From the NCBI GenBank assembly GCA_032622095.1, contig CP136064.1, forward strand, positions 47,383,573 to 47,447,572: a stretch of 64,000 nt of DNA, read 5' to 3'. Every line of letters starts with the position of its first letter. Position 1 is the first letter of the stretch. Below are positions 12,325 through 24,504 of the stretch, piece by piece. Origin of the DNA: Siphonodentalium dalli. Taxonomy: Eukaryota > Mollusca > Scaphopoda > Gadilida > Siphonodentaliidae. The notes beneath the pieces are model-generated. The model worked only from the letters and a program-made list of their open reading frames with translations. It had not been told where the DNA came from and made no database searches. The position numbers were made by a program, and so were the translations under genes.

Positions 12325-15300
12325 GTACTCATTGGTGGGTATAGTTACCTCAGTGTACTCATTGATGGGCATAGTTACCTTGGTGCACTCATTGGTGGGC
12401 ATAGTTACCTACATGTACTCATTGGTGTGTATATAAAACTAAGTGTACTCATTCATTGTATATAGTAACCTAAGTACACTCATTTACGGTATATAGTAAC
12501 CTAAAAGTACTCATTGATGGGTATAGTTACCTCAGTGTACTCATTGATGGGTATAGTAACCTTGGTGCACTCATTGATGGGTATAGTTACCTAAGTGTGC
12601 TCATTGATGGGTATAGTTACCTCAGTGTACTCATTGATGGGTATAGTAACCTTGGTGCACTCATTGATGGGTATAGTTACCTAAGTGTGCTCATTGATGG
12701 GTATAGTTACCTCAGTGTACTCATTGATGGGTATAGTTACCTTGGTGCACTCATTGATGGGTATAGCTACCTTGGTGCACTCATTGATGGGCATAGTTAC
12801 CTTGGTGCACTCATTGGTGGGCATAGTTACCTACATGTACTCATTGGTGTGTATATAAAACTAAGTGTACTCATTCATTGTATATAGTAACCTAAGTACA
12901 CTCATTTACGGTATATAGTAACCTAAAAGTACTCATTGATGGTATAGTTACCTAAGTGTGCTCATTGATGGGTATAGTTACTTCAGTGTACTCATTGATG
13001 GGTATAGTTACCTCAGTGTACTCATTGGTGGGTATAGTTACCTTGGTGCACTCATTGATGGGCATAGTTACCTCAGTGTACTCATTGATGGGCATAGTTA
13101 CCTCAGTGTACTCATTGATGGGTATAGTTACCTTGGTGCACTCATTGATGGGCATAGTTACCTCAGTGTACTCATTGATGGGTATAGCTACCTTGGTGCA
13201 CTCATTGATGGGTATAGTTACCTCAGTGTACTCATTGATGGGTATAGTTACCTTGGTGCACTCATTGATGGGTATAGCTACCTTGGTGCACTCATTGATG
13301 GGTATAGTTACCTCAGTGTACTCATTGATGGGTATAGTTACCTAAGTGTGCTCATTGATGGGTATAGTTACCTCAGTGTACTCATTGATGGGTATAGCTA
13401 CCTTGGTGCACTCATTGATGGGCATAGTTACCTACATGTACTCATTGGTGTGTATATAAAACTAAGAGTACTCATTCATTGTATATAGTAACCTAAGTGC
13501 ACTCATTTACGGTATATATTAACCTAAGAGTACCCATTGATGGGTATAGTTACCTCAGTGTACTCATTGATGGGTATATTTACCTTGGTGCACTCATTGA
13601 TGGGTATAGTTACCTTGGTGTGCTCATTGATGGGCATAGTTACCTAAGTGTACTCATTGATGGGTATAGTAACCTTGGTGCACTCATTGGTTGGTATAGT
13701 TACCTAAGTGTACTCATTGGTGGGTATATATAGTTACGTTGGTGCACTCATTGATGGGTGTAGTTACCTTGGTGTACTTATTGATGGGTATAGTTACCTA
13801 AGTGTGCTCATTGATGGGCATAGTTACCTACGTGTACTCATTGATGGGTATAGTTACCTCAGTGTACTCATTGATGGGTATAGTTACCTAAGTGTACTCA
13901 TTGATGGGTATAGTTACCTAAGTGTACTCACTGATGGATATAGTTACCTTGGTGCACTCATTGGTTGGTATAGTTACCTCAGTGTACTCATTGATGGGTA
14001 TAGTTACCTTGGTGCACTCATTGGTGGGCATAGTTACCTACATGTACTCACTGATGTGTATATAAAACTAAGTGTACTCATTCATTGTATATAGTAACCT
14101 AAGTACACTCATTTACGGTACATAGTAACCTAGGAGTACTCATTGTTACATGGTTGCTGATAAATGTTTTTGCAGGGGGCATTGGAAGTGTTACGTGCGT
14201 CACGGCCAGCGCGTGTCAGCGATTTCTGTTCTATCGATATGAAGGAATGAAGTTTATTGTTGCTGAATTACGTCACACTGACGGTCACATGTTTTGTTTT
14301 TATTAATAGTCAAGCCTGGATATAGTGTATCTGACATTTGCAGAATGAGGTCCCCAGAGGGTGAATTTTGTGATGCTACCCCACACGGCGTGATATCATC
14401 GCCATGAAAGGTTTAAACTTCAAAAACAACCTAAGTGTACTCATTGGTGGGTATAGTTACCTCAGTGTACTCATTGATGGGCATAGTTACCTTGGTGCAC
14501 TCATTGGTGGGCATAGTTACCTACATGTACTCATTGGTGTGTATATAAAACTAAGTGTACTCATTCATTGTATATAGTAACCTAAGTACACTCATTTACG
14601 GTATATAGTAACCTAAAAGTACTCATTGATGGTATAGTTACCTAAGTGTGCTCATTGATGGGTATAGTTACTTCAGTGTACTCATTGATGGGTATAGTTA
14701 CCTCAGTGTACTCATTGATGGGTATAGTTACCTTGGTGCACTCATTGATGGGTATAGTTACCTCAGTGTACTCATTGATGGGCATAGTTACCTCAGTGTA
14801 CTCATTGTTGGGCATAGTTACCTCAGTGTACTCATTGATGGGTATAGTTACCTTGGTGCACTCATTGATGGGCATAGTTACCTCAGTGTACTCATTGATG
14901 GGTATAGCTACCTTGGTGCACTCATTGATGGGTATAGTTACCTCAGTGTACTCATTGATGGGTATAGTTACCTTGGTGCACTCATTGATGGGTATAGCTA
15001 CCTTGGTGCACTCATTGATGGGTATAGTTACCTCAGTGTACTCATTGATGGGTATAGTTACCTAAGTGTGCTCATTGATGGGTATAGTTACCTTGATGCA
15101 CTCATTGATGGGCATAGTTACCTCAGTGTACTCATTGATGGGTATAGTTACCTTGGTGCACTCATTGATGGGTATAGCTACCTTGGTGCACTCATTGATG
15201 GGTATAGTTACCTCAGTGTACTCATTGATGGGTATAGTTACCTAAGTGTACTCATTGATGGGTATAGTTACCTTGGTGCACTCATTGATGGGCATAGTTA

Positions 15301-17578
15301 CCTCAGTGTACTCATTGATGGGTATAGCTACCTTGGTGCACTCATTGATGGGTATAGTTACCTCAGTGTACTCATTGATGGGTATAGTTACCTAAGTGTG
15401 CTCATTGATGGGTATAGTTACCTCAGTGTACTCATTGATGGGTATAGCTACCTTGGTGCACTCATTGATGGGCATAGTTACCTACATGTACTCACTGATG
15501 TGTATATAAAACTAAGTGTACTCATTCATTGTATATAGTAACCTAAGTACACTCATTTACGGTACATAGTAACCTAGGAGTACTCATTGATGGGTATAGT
15601 TACCTAAGTGTGCTCATTGATGGGTATAGTTACCTCAGTGTACTCATTGATGGGCATAGTTACCTTGGTGCACTCATTGGTGGGCATAGTTACCTACATG
15701 TACTCATTGGTGTGTATATAAAACTAAGTGTACTCATTCATTGTATATAGTAACCTAAGTACACTCATTTACGGTATATAGTAACCTAAAAGTACTCATT
15801 GATGGTATAGTTACCTAAGTGTGCTCATTGATGGGTATAGTTACTTCAGTGTACTCATTGATGGGTATAGTTACCTCAGTGTACTCATTGATGGGTATAG
15901 TTACCTTGGTGCACTCATTGATGGGTATAGTTACCTCAGTGTACTCATTGATGGGCATAGTTACCTCAGTGTACTCATTGTTGGGCATAGTTACCTCAGT
16001 GTACTCATTGATGGGTATAGTTACCTTGGTGCACTCATTGATGGGCATAGTTACCTCAGTGTACTCATTGATGGGTATAGCTACCTTGGTGCACTCATTG
16101 ATGGGTATAGTTACCTCAGTGTACTCATTGATGGGTATAGTTACCTTGGTGCACTCATTGATGGGTATAGCTACCTTGGTGCACTCATTGATGGGTATAG
16201 TTACCTCAGTGTACTCATTGATGGGTATAGTTACCTAAGTGTGCTCATTGATGGGTATAGTTACCTTGGTGCACTCATTGATGGGCATAGTTACCTCAGT
16301 GTACTCATTGATGGGTATAGTTACCTTGGTGCACTCATTGATGGGTATAGCTACCTTGGTGCACTCATTGATGGGTATAGTTACCTCAGTGTACTCATTG
16401 ATGGGTATAGTTACCTAAGTGTACTCATTGATGGGTATAGTTACCTTGGTGCACTCATTGATGGGCATAGTTACCTCAGTGTACTCATTGATGGGTATAG
16501 CTACCTTGGTGCACTCATTGATGGGTATAGTTACCTCAGTGTACTCATTGATGGGTATAGTTACCTAAGTGTGCTCATTGATGGGTATAGTTACCTCAGT
16601 GTACTCATTGATGGGTATAGCTACCTTGGTGCACTCATTGATGGGCATAGTTACCTACATGTACTCATTGGTGTGTATATAAAACTAAGAGTACTCATTC
16701 ATTGTATATAGTAACCTAAGTGCACTCATTTACGGTATATATTAACCTAAGAGTACCCATTGATGGGTATATTTACCTAAGTGTACTCATTGGTGGGTAT
16801 AGTTACCTCAGTGTACTCATTGATGGGTATATTTACCTTGGTGCACTCATTGATGGGTATAGTTACCTTGGTGTGCTCATTGATGGGCATAGTTACCTAA
16901 GTGTACTCATTGATGGGTATAGTAACCTTGGTGCACTCATTGGTTGGTATAGTTACCTAAGTGTACTCATTGGTGGGTATATATAGTTACGTTGGTGCAC
17001 TCATTGATGGGTGTAGTTACCTTGGTGCACTTATTGATGGGTATAGTTACCTAAGTGTGCTCATTGATGGGCATAGTTACCTAAGTGTACTCACTGATGG
17101 ATATAGTTACCTTGGTGCACTCATTGGTTGGTATAGTTACCTCAGTGTACTCATTGGTGGGTATAGTTACCTAAGTGTACTCACTGATGGATATAGTTAC
17201 CTTGGTGCACTCATTGGTTGGTATAGTTACCTCAGTGTGCTCATTGATGGGTATAGTTACCTAAGTGTGCTCATTGATGGGTATAGTTACCTAAGTGTAC
17301 TCATTGATGGGTATAGTTACCTAAGTGTACTCATTGATGGGTATAGTTACCTCAGTGTACTCATTGATGGGTACAGTTACCTAAGTGTACTCATTGATGG
17401 GTATAGTTACCTCAGTGTACTCATTGATGGGTATAGTTACCTAAGTGTGCTCATTGATGGGTATAGTTACCTTGGTGCACTCATTGGTTGGTATAGTTAC
17501 CTAAGTGTACTCACTGGTGGGTATAGTTACCTTGGTGCACTCATTGATTGGTATAGTTACCTAAGTGTACTCATTTAT
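12325..17578 (+). repeat. 30-bp minisatellite with higher-order repeats
   Basis: About 5.2 kb of 30-bp units with consensus ctcattgatgggtatagtta followed by cctcagtgta. Common variants are ccttggtgca, cctaagtgtg and gggcatag. The array is punctuated by a distinct ~100-bp block (tgtgtatataaaactaag, then attcattgtatatagtaacc, then catttacggtatatagtaac) near 12425, 12845, 13447, 14053, 14535, 15497, 15715 and 16672. The segment at 14648-15538 is repeated at 15821-16711 (1173-bp period) with only a few differences. Because 30 is a multiple of three and the unit lacks stops in several frames, long decapeptide-repeat ORFs (unit LIDGYSYLSV) appear on both strands. I regard these as non-coding. Confidence 0.95.
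14145..14432 (+). repeat. Segmental block inside the minisatellite, copy 2
   Basis: Near-identical copy of 12033-12320 embedded between two stretches of the 30-bp array. It contains the same markers (gcagggggcattggaagtg and catgaaaggtttaaacttc). No coding function is seen in either copy. Confidence 0.85.
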
Positions 17579-17825
17579 GTATCTGATTTTGCATTACATG
17601 TAACAAGATATTTATAATATTGTATGAAATTAGCGTGAGCCTTAATCGATGCATTAAGTTGATGGTCGGGCGGGTAACAAAGAATGTCGTTTAATGTTTG
17701 CTCGCGGCAACGACGAAGATAGTGTGATAACGTTTATGGTACCGACACCAATATTTTGTTTTGCATGGCCACGAACAATGTAGACCATGCATAGAACACA
17801 CACCAAGCTGATCGTAATGCAAATA

Positions 17826-18265
17826 GTGATGACAACGGATGATGCTGTTGACGACGGTGATGATGATTAATATATGATACTACATATGGTCACAATGTAC
17901 ACGATTATAATGATAAGCCTATAGAGCACTGATTCTGATAATGATGACGATGATGATGCTGCTGCTGATGATGGCGACGATAATGATAACGATGATGATA
18001 ATTATGACGGTGATGTTTATGATCATTATGACGATGTAGACAATTATAACGACATGCATATAGAGTATTGGTGCTGATGATGAAGATGACGACGATGATG
18101 GTAATTCTGATGGTGATGTTGATGATGATGATAAAGATGACGATTATGATGACGTAGACAATGACGACACTGACGACGATGTTACCGCTAGTGGGTGACG
18201 ACGACTACGATGATGACGACGACGATGATGATGATGATGATGGTAATGGTGATGGTGATATTGTG
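17826..18265 (+). repeat. GAT/GAC-rich low-complexity tract
   Basis: Degenerate trinucleotide tract (gatgatgatgacgac and variants) of about 440 bp, interrupted by short unique stretches. It would encode Asp-rich peptides, but stops and frame changes make coding unlikely. Confidence 0.85.
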
Positions 18266-18605
18266 ATGATTATATTTGTTGTTGTTTTCTGTATATTGAG
18301 TGTAGTTTAGTCATGTTATTGACCTAATTATCATGTTGCACATATTGTGTCTGAGTATACAAAAAACATTGCCTACATTACATGTGTTAACCCAAAACAT
18401 GCGAACAAATGATGAGCTATATATTCTATTGGATATAGTTTGCAAGGAGAGCGGAAATAAGTTATAATTTACACATTTGATTGACATGCTTCCAATTTCG
18501 GATAAAATCAGGAAATAACGGTAGAGGACATAACCTTTCTTCCGAAAGAGTGTTGATGATATAATTGGGCTGGTGTATACTTTGCGTGTCTTTATTTTCA
18601 GCACA

Positions 18606-18881
18606 ATGGACGTTAGTACACAAACATCTTCGAGAGCGTGGAGAGATATAACGCATGTCGTGAGACTGCAGTATAAAGAGAGTGAGCAGGCGTATAAGAC
18701 GGGTGGTTAATGCAGCTATCATTGGCGATGAGAGCCCAAAGGTGGAGCAGTTTGATGAGAAGTGTAGTGACATTGCAGTAGAGAATGAAAAGGTGGATAA
18801 GACAGACATTGAAAGTGAAGGGAAGACGAGGGTTGAGGGTGTGGACAAGACGTGTTGCGAATTTTTTTGCAGAGAGTAACA
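18606..18881 (+). pseudogene. Possible broken coding exon, unknown protein
   Basis: A pyrimidine-rich tract ending in ttattttcag (to 18601) is followed by cacaATGG. An ORF from 18606 (MDVSTQTSSRAWRD...) stops at 18710. A second frame, open from before 18682 to the TAA at 18877-18879, continues with a charged, Glu/Lys/Asp-rich sequence (VNAAIIGDESPKVEQFDEK...) ending CCEFFCRE. A +1 shift near 18695-18705 would join them. The composition is protein-like, but I recognise no family. It could be a decayed exon, a transposon fragment or chance. Confidence 0.25.
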
Positions 18882-19155
18882 TGTGAATACGACATATATC
18901 ATTGAGAGCAAAGGGGAAAGGAGATTGAGAGCGTTTGCGAATGTGCCATGTCTAGTTGAATGTATTAATTATTATGTCATTGAATACCAACATGACCTAG
19001 CTATGCCTTGGATACAGCGACAGGGAGTAAACTTTGGTAACATTTTTCAAAGTTGGAAGTTGCATACCTGACACAACATTAGTTGGAAATATTACACCAC
19101 ATATAGGTTGAAATTGTTCTCGTTGTTTGATTTTCCAAAATGTCTGTTAGAAAGC

Positions 19156-19555
19156 TTAACCCTTTACCCAACAGAACGGCCCTGTGCCAATGCATTCTCT
19201 TATATATGCGAGTCGACCATAGGTCGCCTCGCATATATAAGAGAATGCATTGGCTTAACACATTAAAAATTATAAAATTGTTAAAGAATGTAAAAAAAAA
19301 TGGTAAAAAGTGTTAAAAAAAGATTTTTGTTAGGCCAATGCATTCTCTTATATATGCGAGGCGACCTATGGTCGACTCGCATATATAAGAGCATGCATTG
19401 GCACAGGGCATAACTGTAACCATCACAATGTGGTCAAGGAGCCGGTTCCAATGATATCCATATTTGTATGGTTCTATTGAGACAGACCGAAGATATTTTA
19501 GGCTGTTGAAGCTTTATTTGGCCGGTTTTGGCCGTTTTGTTGGGTAAAGGGTTAA
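19156..19555. mobile_element. TTAA-flanked MITE with paired palindromes, complete copy
   Basis: This 400-bp element begins TTAACCCTTTACCCAACAGA and ends with the complement (tttgttgggtaaagggttaa). The TTAA at both ends and the CCCT start are the hallmarks of piggyBac-type termini and target duplications. Inside are two 67-bp perfect palindromes at 19187-19253 and 19335-19401, each with the arm ccaatgcattctcttatata. They are mirror-arranged around an A-rich 80-bp spacer. It has no coding capacity and is presumably mobilised in trans. A second, nearly identical copy starts at 63677. Confidence 0.85.
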
Positions 19556-21263
19556 GGTAGCGGTTGGAAAGTTCCAAATCAAGGTGGGTAGGACGGAATT
19601 CAGGCGACCATGGTGCAGTCAGCAATTTCAAGGTGGACATCCCCCACTGGACCATCTAGCCACACATAATGTTTCGGGTGATGAGCTGTTCATAAAATAC
19701 ATAAGACGTAAAGATTAAAAGAATGCAAAATTCTTTGCATGGTCCAAAAACGATGTGCAGATAATTCGCGGTACATGCAGTCATAACGTAAATTGTGCCA
19801 ATATGGCAGAGCTCTGAATATGGAATCAATTACTGAGTAAAATCGGAGTATATTTTATATTTCAGGGTTTCACATAATACTTACCACATATTTGAAAAAT
19901 GTCAGCGGTACAGTATAAAAATTACCTTCTGTTCTCTCTGTATTTGCCTATTTTGTATCAGAATAGGACGCGATGGGTGATCCTAGTGTTTCCGTTTGTG
20001 CGCATCTCTGTGTGACGCCTGTGAACCTTTTAGGTACACGTCTACTGTGTAGCTTGTGGTGTGAAAAGTATTGTGAAAGTGAGACTTTTGACCCGAAACC
20101 ACGTGCTCATATGTGTCGATGGTACGGCACGGTACGGTGCGGTACGGTATTGTACGGCACGGTATGGTATGGTATGGTATGATTTTATTCTGCAATTTAA
20201 TCTATATAAATTCAAAATACAATACAATGTTTATAATTATATATTGCATGGATGTGACGTAGTCTCGAAGACTGTCTTCCTGTCCCTGGTGCATATATAA
20301 TATATATAAATTACACAGATATTTAAGTTTGGACGAGTACATGAGTGTAGGTTGCGATCTAGAGGTTAATTAATCAGTATTGAATCTGTTCTATAAGCAT
20401 AGCACTTGGTATATTACATATGACGGACATATTTCTAACGTTGATTCGATCAAAAGATATTTGAATATCATGGTCGATTAACGTTTCCCAAAACATGTAA
20501 CGATAGCGTGAAAAGATAACCACAATGCGATGCACAACATGTAATGCGTCTGCGCGTATAAATCACATGCTCGTATCTGTCACATCGCGCTCATCACTGG
20601 TTGAAATCATCTTGTCATTTACAAGTTACATGTTATACCTCGGACATAAATCTTATAACTTAATCTTAACCGAATGACCTTGCACATATACCGAGCAATT
20701 ACGGGTACAGGCATGTACCTCAGCCAGAATCATATAAAACAGATCCACCATAGTCATAACAATGTTATTGCAGATATACATGAGTTTCGGAAAGCAACCA
20801 ATGGCAAGGGTGGGTGTGCACAACTTCCAGAAAGGGCACTTTTTCCAGTGAGAGCTAGGTATTGGCATAAATGCCAAAACATAAATATTTTGGTATTAAA
20901 TCATATATACCATGCATATTTTAATGTACATGCCATGTTAAATATCATAATAAGATATATTAGAATTGATATTTTACTCTTCATAACAATGCTGTTTTGG
21001 CTGATATCTCAGGTATATCGTGCCATTCTATGGCCAGGAGTTTGAAATGGCATTGGGGGGGGGGGGCAGGTGGTGTGTCTATGTTTAACCTGCTCAGGTG
21101 CCCCTGATGTTGCAGCTATATTAAATTTTTCGCATGAACCAGTTTTAAGGTCTTTATTCTACCATATCTATCAAGAATTGAATGGAAATGAACTCTCTTT
21201 TTTTACAGAAGAAGAAAAGTGTCGTTATCATTCAATGTTAACAGTTCCCATGATATGCTTTTA
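19556..21263. other. Anonymous sequence with a GGTAC-type microsatellite
   Basis: 20118-20182 is an imperfect pentanucleotide array (ggtac and ggtat variants), which creates spurious Tyr/Gly/Thr-rich or Pro/Tyr/His-rich ORFs on both strands. A poly-G run lies at 21055-21067. No gene is recognised in the rest. Confidence 0.6.
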
Positions 21264-21778
21264 AAGATACGGGCGGCGTTGGTGGTGGGTATATGCTGTT
21301 AAAATATTCACCTCCGCCAAAAAACCGCCATAAACAGAAAGAATAAGTAAAATATAGACAGACCTTGTTCTTATATCAATCAGAAATATGGCATAAACAG
21401 TATGTCATTGTCAAATGTGTTTCCTTTGTTATGTAAACAAATGCAAAAAACGTTACAGAACCTGGCTTTTGTTTAGATCCGGATATGGTAAACATAAAGA
21501 GCGATATTTGTTACTGTTTTCCTGATATGGAAATATCATTTGTATGTGATTAACCAATAGAATTGCGCTGTGTTATGTAAACAGAAGCAGAACTTCTGTA
21601 ACACGAACAGGCTCTTGTTTACTTACACCATTGTACGTCTTGACGACAATATACTATTTACGCGCTGATTATGTTTGGCATATGAACAAAACTATATTAT
21701 ATTGTAATATTCCTTCTGTTGATGGCGATTTGAACAAATATGAATATTTCTGCAATGAACACTGCCCGTGCCTTTAAG
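21264..21778. mobile_element. TTAA-type MITE, 'GGCACGGGCGGC' family
   Basis: It starts taaagatacgggcggcgttgg and ends tgcccgtgcctttaa, so the termini are inverted copies of TTAAAGRYACGGGCGGC. Internal landmarks are shared with four other copies: ttttgtttagatccggatat, cataaagagcg and aattgcgctgtgttatgtaa. It is about 515 bp with no coding capacity. TTAA is present at both ends. Confidence 0.75.
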
Positions 21779-21936
21779 ACTTTCTGGTGAATAATAAAGA
21801 CGTGTAAATGTATTTCACGCATTTATCGACCTTTGTTGCTCCTGATTTTAGTTACTATCTTGATTAACCAACTTAGCTATATCTTGATTAATCGATTTAG
21901 TGACCAATAAATCGCTATGTTCGTTCTATATATGAA

Positions 21937-23795
21937 ACTAGCAGGTGGACCGGACTTCGTCCGGGCTGTTTCCCCTCTGCTTTTCGGCGAATTGCGCGAT
22001 TTAACCTTGAATTGTCCATTTTGAAGGTCAAGGTCAGGTGCGATTTTGAAGTTCAGGTGGGGTCACGATTTGACCCGTCCAAAACACTGCCCGGACAAAA
22101 GTACCCGACAAAAGTACCCATCGAAATCCATCCGGCTTTACCCGATTTGACCTTGAATTGATAATTTTGAAGGTCAAGGTCAGGTCGGGGTCACGATTTG
22201 ACCCGTCCAAAACACTCAGTGGACAAAAGTAACCCTATGTATCAAATTTCGTGGAAATCCCATTAAAATTCGCGATTTGACCTTGAATTGACCCGATTTC
22301 AAGGTCAAGGTCACGTCGCACGGGCAAATGAATAGGCTTATGAGACTCCCCATACGAAAGTATCCCTAGACACTAATTTTCATCGAAATTCCGTGATATT
22401 CGGGCGTTTGACCTTGAAATGACCCGATTTCAAGGTCAATGTCACGTCGCACGGGCAAATTAATAGGCCTATGCCACTCTCCGGCCGAAAGTACCCCCAC
22501 ATACCAAGTTTCATCGAAATCCCGTGATATTCTGGCGTTTGACCTTGAAATGACCCGATTTTAAGGTCAAGGTCACGTCGCACGGGAAAATTAACAGGCC
22601 CATGCCACTCCACGGCTGAAAGTACCCCCACATACCAAGTTTCATCGAAATCGTTTCTGTCGTTTTCGAGTCCATCGCGAACACACAGACTGACACACAG
22701 ATCTTCCAAAATATATAATAGACTAGCAGGTGGATTTCGGCGAATTGCGTGATTTGACCTTGAATTGTCCATTTTGAAGGTAAAGGTCAGGTGGGGTCAC
22801 GATTTGACCCGTCCAAAACACTGCCCGGAGAAAAGTACCCGACAAAGTACCCGTCGAAATCCATCCAGTTTTACCCGATTTGACCTCGAATTTATCATTT
22901 TGAAGGTCAAGGTCAGGTCGGGGTCACGATTCTACCCGTCCAAAACACTCAGTGGACAAAAGTAACCCTACGTATCAAATTTCGTCGAAATCCCATAACA
23001 ATTCGCGATTTGACCTTGAATTGACCTGATTTCAAGGTCAAGGTCACGTCGCACGGGCAAACGAATAGGCTTACGACACTCCCCATACGAAAGTATCCCT
23101 AGACACTAATTTTCATCGAAATCCCCTACGTATCAAATTTCGTCGAAATCCCATAAAAATTCGCGATTTGACCTTGAATTGACCCGATTTCAAGGTCATG
23201 TCGCACGGGTAAACGAATAGGCTTACGACACTCCCCATACGAAAGTATCCCCAGACACTAATTTGCATCGAAATCCCGCGATACTCGGGCGTTTGACCTT
23301 GAAATGACCCGATTTCAAGGTCACGTCGCACGGGCAAATTAACAGGCCCATGCCACCCCCCGGCCGAACGTACCCCGACATACCAAGTTTCATCGAAATC
23401 GGCTCGGCCGTTTTCGAGTCCATCGCGAACACACAGACAGACAGACACACACACACACCCTTGTTTGTATTACATACGTTGTGGGGACATTTCTTTAGAA
23501 ATTCAAACAATACCGTAGTTGTGAGGACCTCGTTATTTCGTAAATATATCCAAACTCGGAGGGTACCTTTAACGAAATAACGGCAATCTTTGTAACGCAT
23601 GCGTAGTATCATTTCCGCCTAGTGCGGACGAAAAAATTTCAAAAAATACAAATTTCCGTCGCCTTAAGGGAAAACATTGTTAACATTGTGAGGACATTGT
23701 TTTACTATATGAATGTCCTCACAGCGTTGGGTTGACACGCTCCCCTCACACACCCTCACACACACACACACATTTCCCAAAATATATAATAGATG
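21937..23795 (+). repeat. Head-to-tail repeat rich in GACCTTGA/TCAAGGTCA
   Basis: Two tandem copies of a dispersed repeat. Copy 1 begins actagcaggtggaccggact followed by tcgtccgggc (a small hairpin) and ends with a CAGA-like tail and ccaaaatatataatagacta near 22725. Copy 2 starts immediately (ctagcaggtgga) and ends near 23795 with a (CA)n tract and aaaatatataatag. Within copy 2, about 23462-23750 looks like a separate insert (gttgtggggacattt and gaatgtcctcaca ends). The body has many copies of gaccttgaattgacc and gaaggtcaaggtca. Minus-strand ORFs here (DGLEN...DFDETWYVG) are repeat products. The same family lies at 38064-39425, its duplicate, and 45467-46605. Confidence 0.75.
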
Positions 23796-24369
23796 AGATA
23801 TGTTATTGGTCAAAGTCCGATCGCTGAATATTGTGCAACTTGTAAATCTAGGGTACTAGTCTGTATAGTGAGTAATAAAACGCTCTTCGTTTTCACTCTG
23901 ACTTTATAACGCGGGTACAGTAAACACACCACTTTATAATCTGGAGCCTACATATTAGAATCAAACACAAGCTGGACTGTCGCACACTCCTTAAATTGTT
24001 GCATAGAGACAAGGATGGGCATACCCACCGTAGAACTAGCAGGACCCTGGCCATCGTCGATCACATAAGCGGATCCTTTTTTTAAAGGTATACTTCACTG
24101 TGTGTGGACGGATTTTTAACATAGCATTGGTGGTACAAGAATCATTATTTTCTAATTTCTATGAAAGATATCCTCCGTTTGCACTGTCTGTTAACCTCAG
24201 CTGAAACTATTTTACTTTGTTTTCTTGTTACTGATATTCAAGATATGAGCTGGTATCCAATGACGCCAATTCCAATGAGTCACAAATTCCATGGGTGAGT
24301 TAGGCAGCACCAGTCTCCTTGGTGATGTAGGTTGGTTTCTATAAAATAAAATACTAGTATATCCTTATA
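23796..24369. other. Anonymous sequence, no gene seen
   Basis: No recognisable coding exon or repeat. It lies just downstream, on the minus strand, of the exon candidate at 24370-24504 and could hold its 3' UTR if that candidate is real. Confidence 0.4.
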
Positions 24370-24504
24370 TTATAGGTTCAAATGGAGAGTGATATAGAAG
24401 TGGCTGGAAGGACAAGATTCCAATTCATTGCACAACTTCAGCTCATCAAACACCTTGGCTTGAACGTAGCGAATCACACGCATTGCCTTCTTACCAGCAG
24501 TATT
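24370..24504 (-). CDS. Candidate terminal exon, unknown protein
   Basis: On the minus strand, ctgttacttcag (an acceptor-like pyrimidine tract with AG at 24506-24505) is followed by 44 open codons and a TAA at 24372-24370. The peptide starts NTAGKKAMRVIRYVQ, continues AKVFDELKLCNELE and ends YITLHLNL. The amphipathic, protein-like composition with a sensible acceptor suggests a last exon or a decayed fragment of one. I recognise no family and found no partner exon upstream. Chance remains possible. Confidence 0.25.
   Translation of the reverse strand, partial: NTAGKKAMRVIRYVQAKVFDELKLCNELESCPSSHFYITLHLNL

Noticed and set aside
12325-17578. CRISPR-like array of regular repeats
   Set aside because: Units are contiguous with no unique spacers, and the DNA is clearly eukaryotic.
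12597-17617. Long ORFs encoding 10-residue repeats as a secreted or structural protein
   Set aside because: The 30-bp unit has no stops in several frames on both strands, there is no signal peptide or splice context, and variant units change residues freely. This is best explained as minisatellite.
17826-18265. Asp-rich protein (GAT/GAC tract)
   Set aside because: Stops and frame changes interrupt every frame. It is typical trinucleotide low complexity.
20042-20300. Tyr/His/Pro-rich ORFs near 20.1 kb
   Set aside because: They are translations of the GGTAC/GGTAT microsatellite on either strand.
22380-23612. Minus-strand ORFs with DGLENGR...DFDETWYVGV strings
   Set aside because: The same peptides arise wherever the GACCTTGA-type dispersed repeat occurs. 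They are repeat translations with tails of CA/CAGA, not genes.
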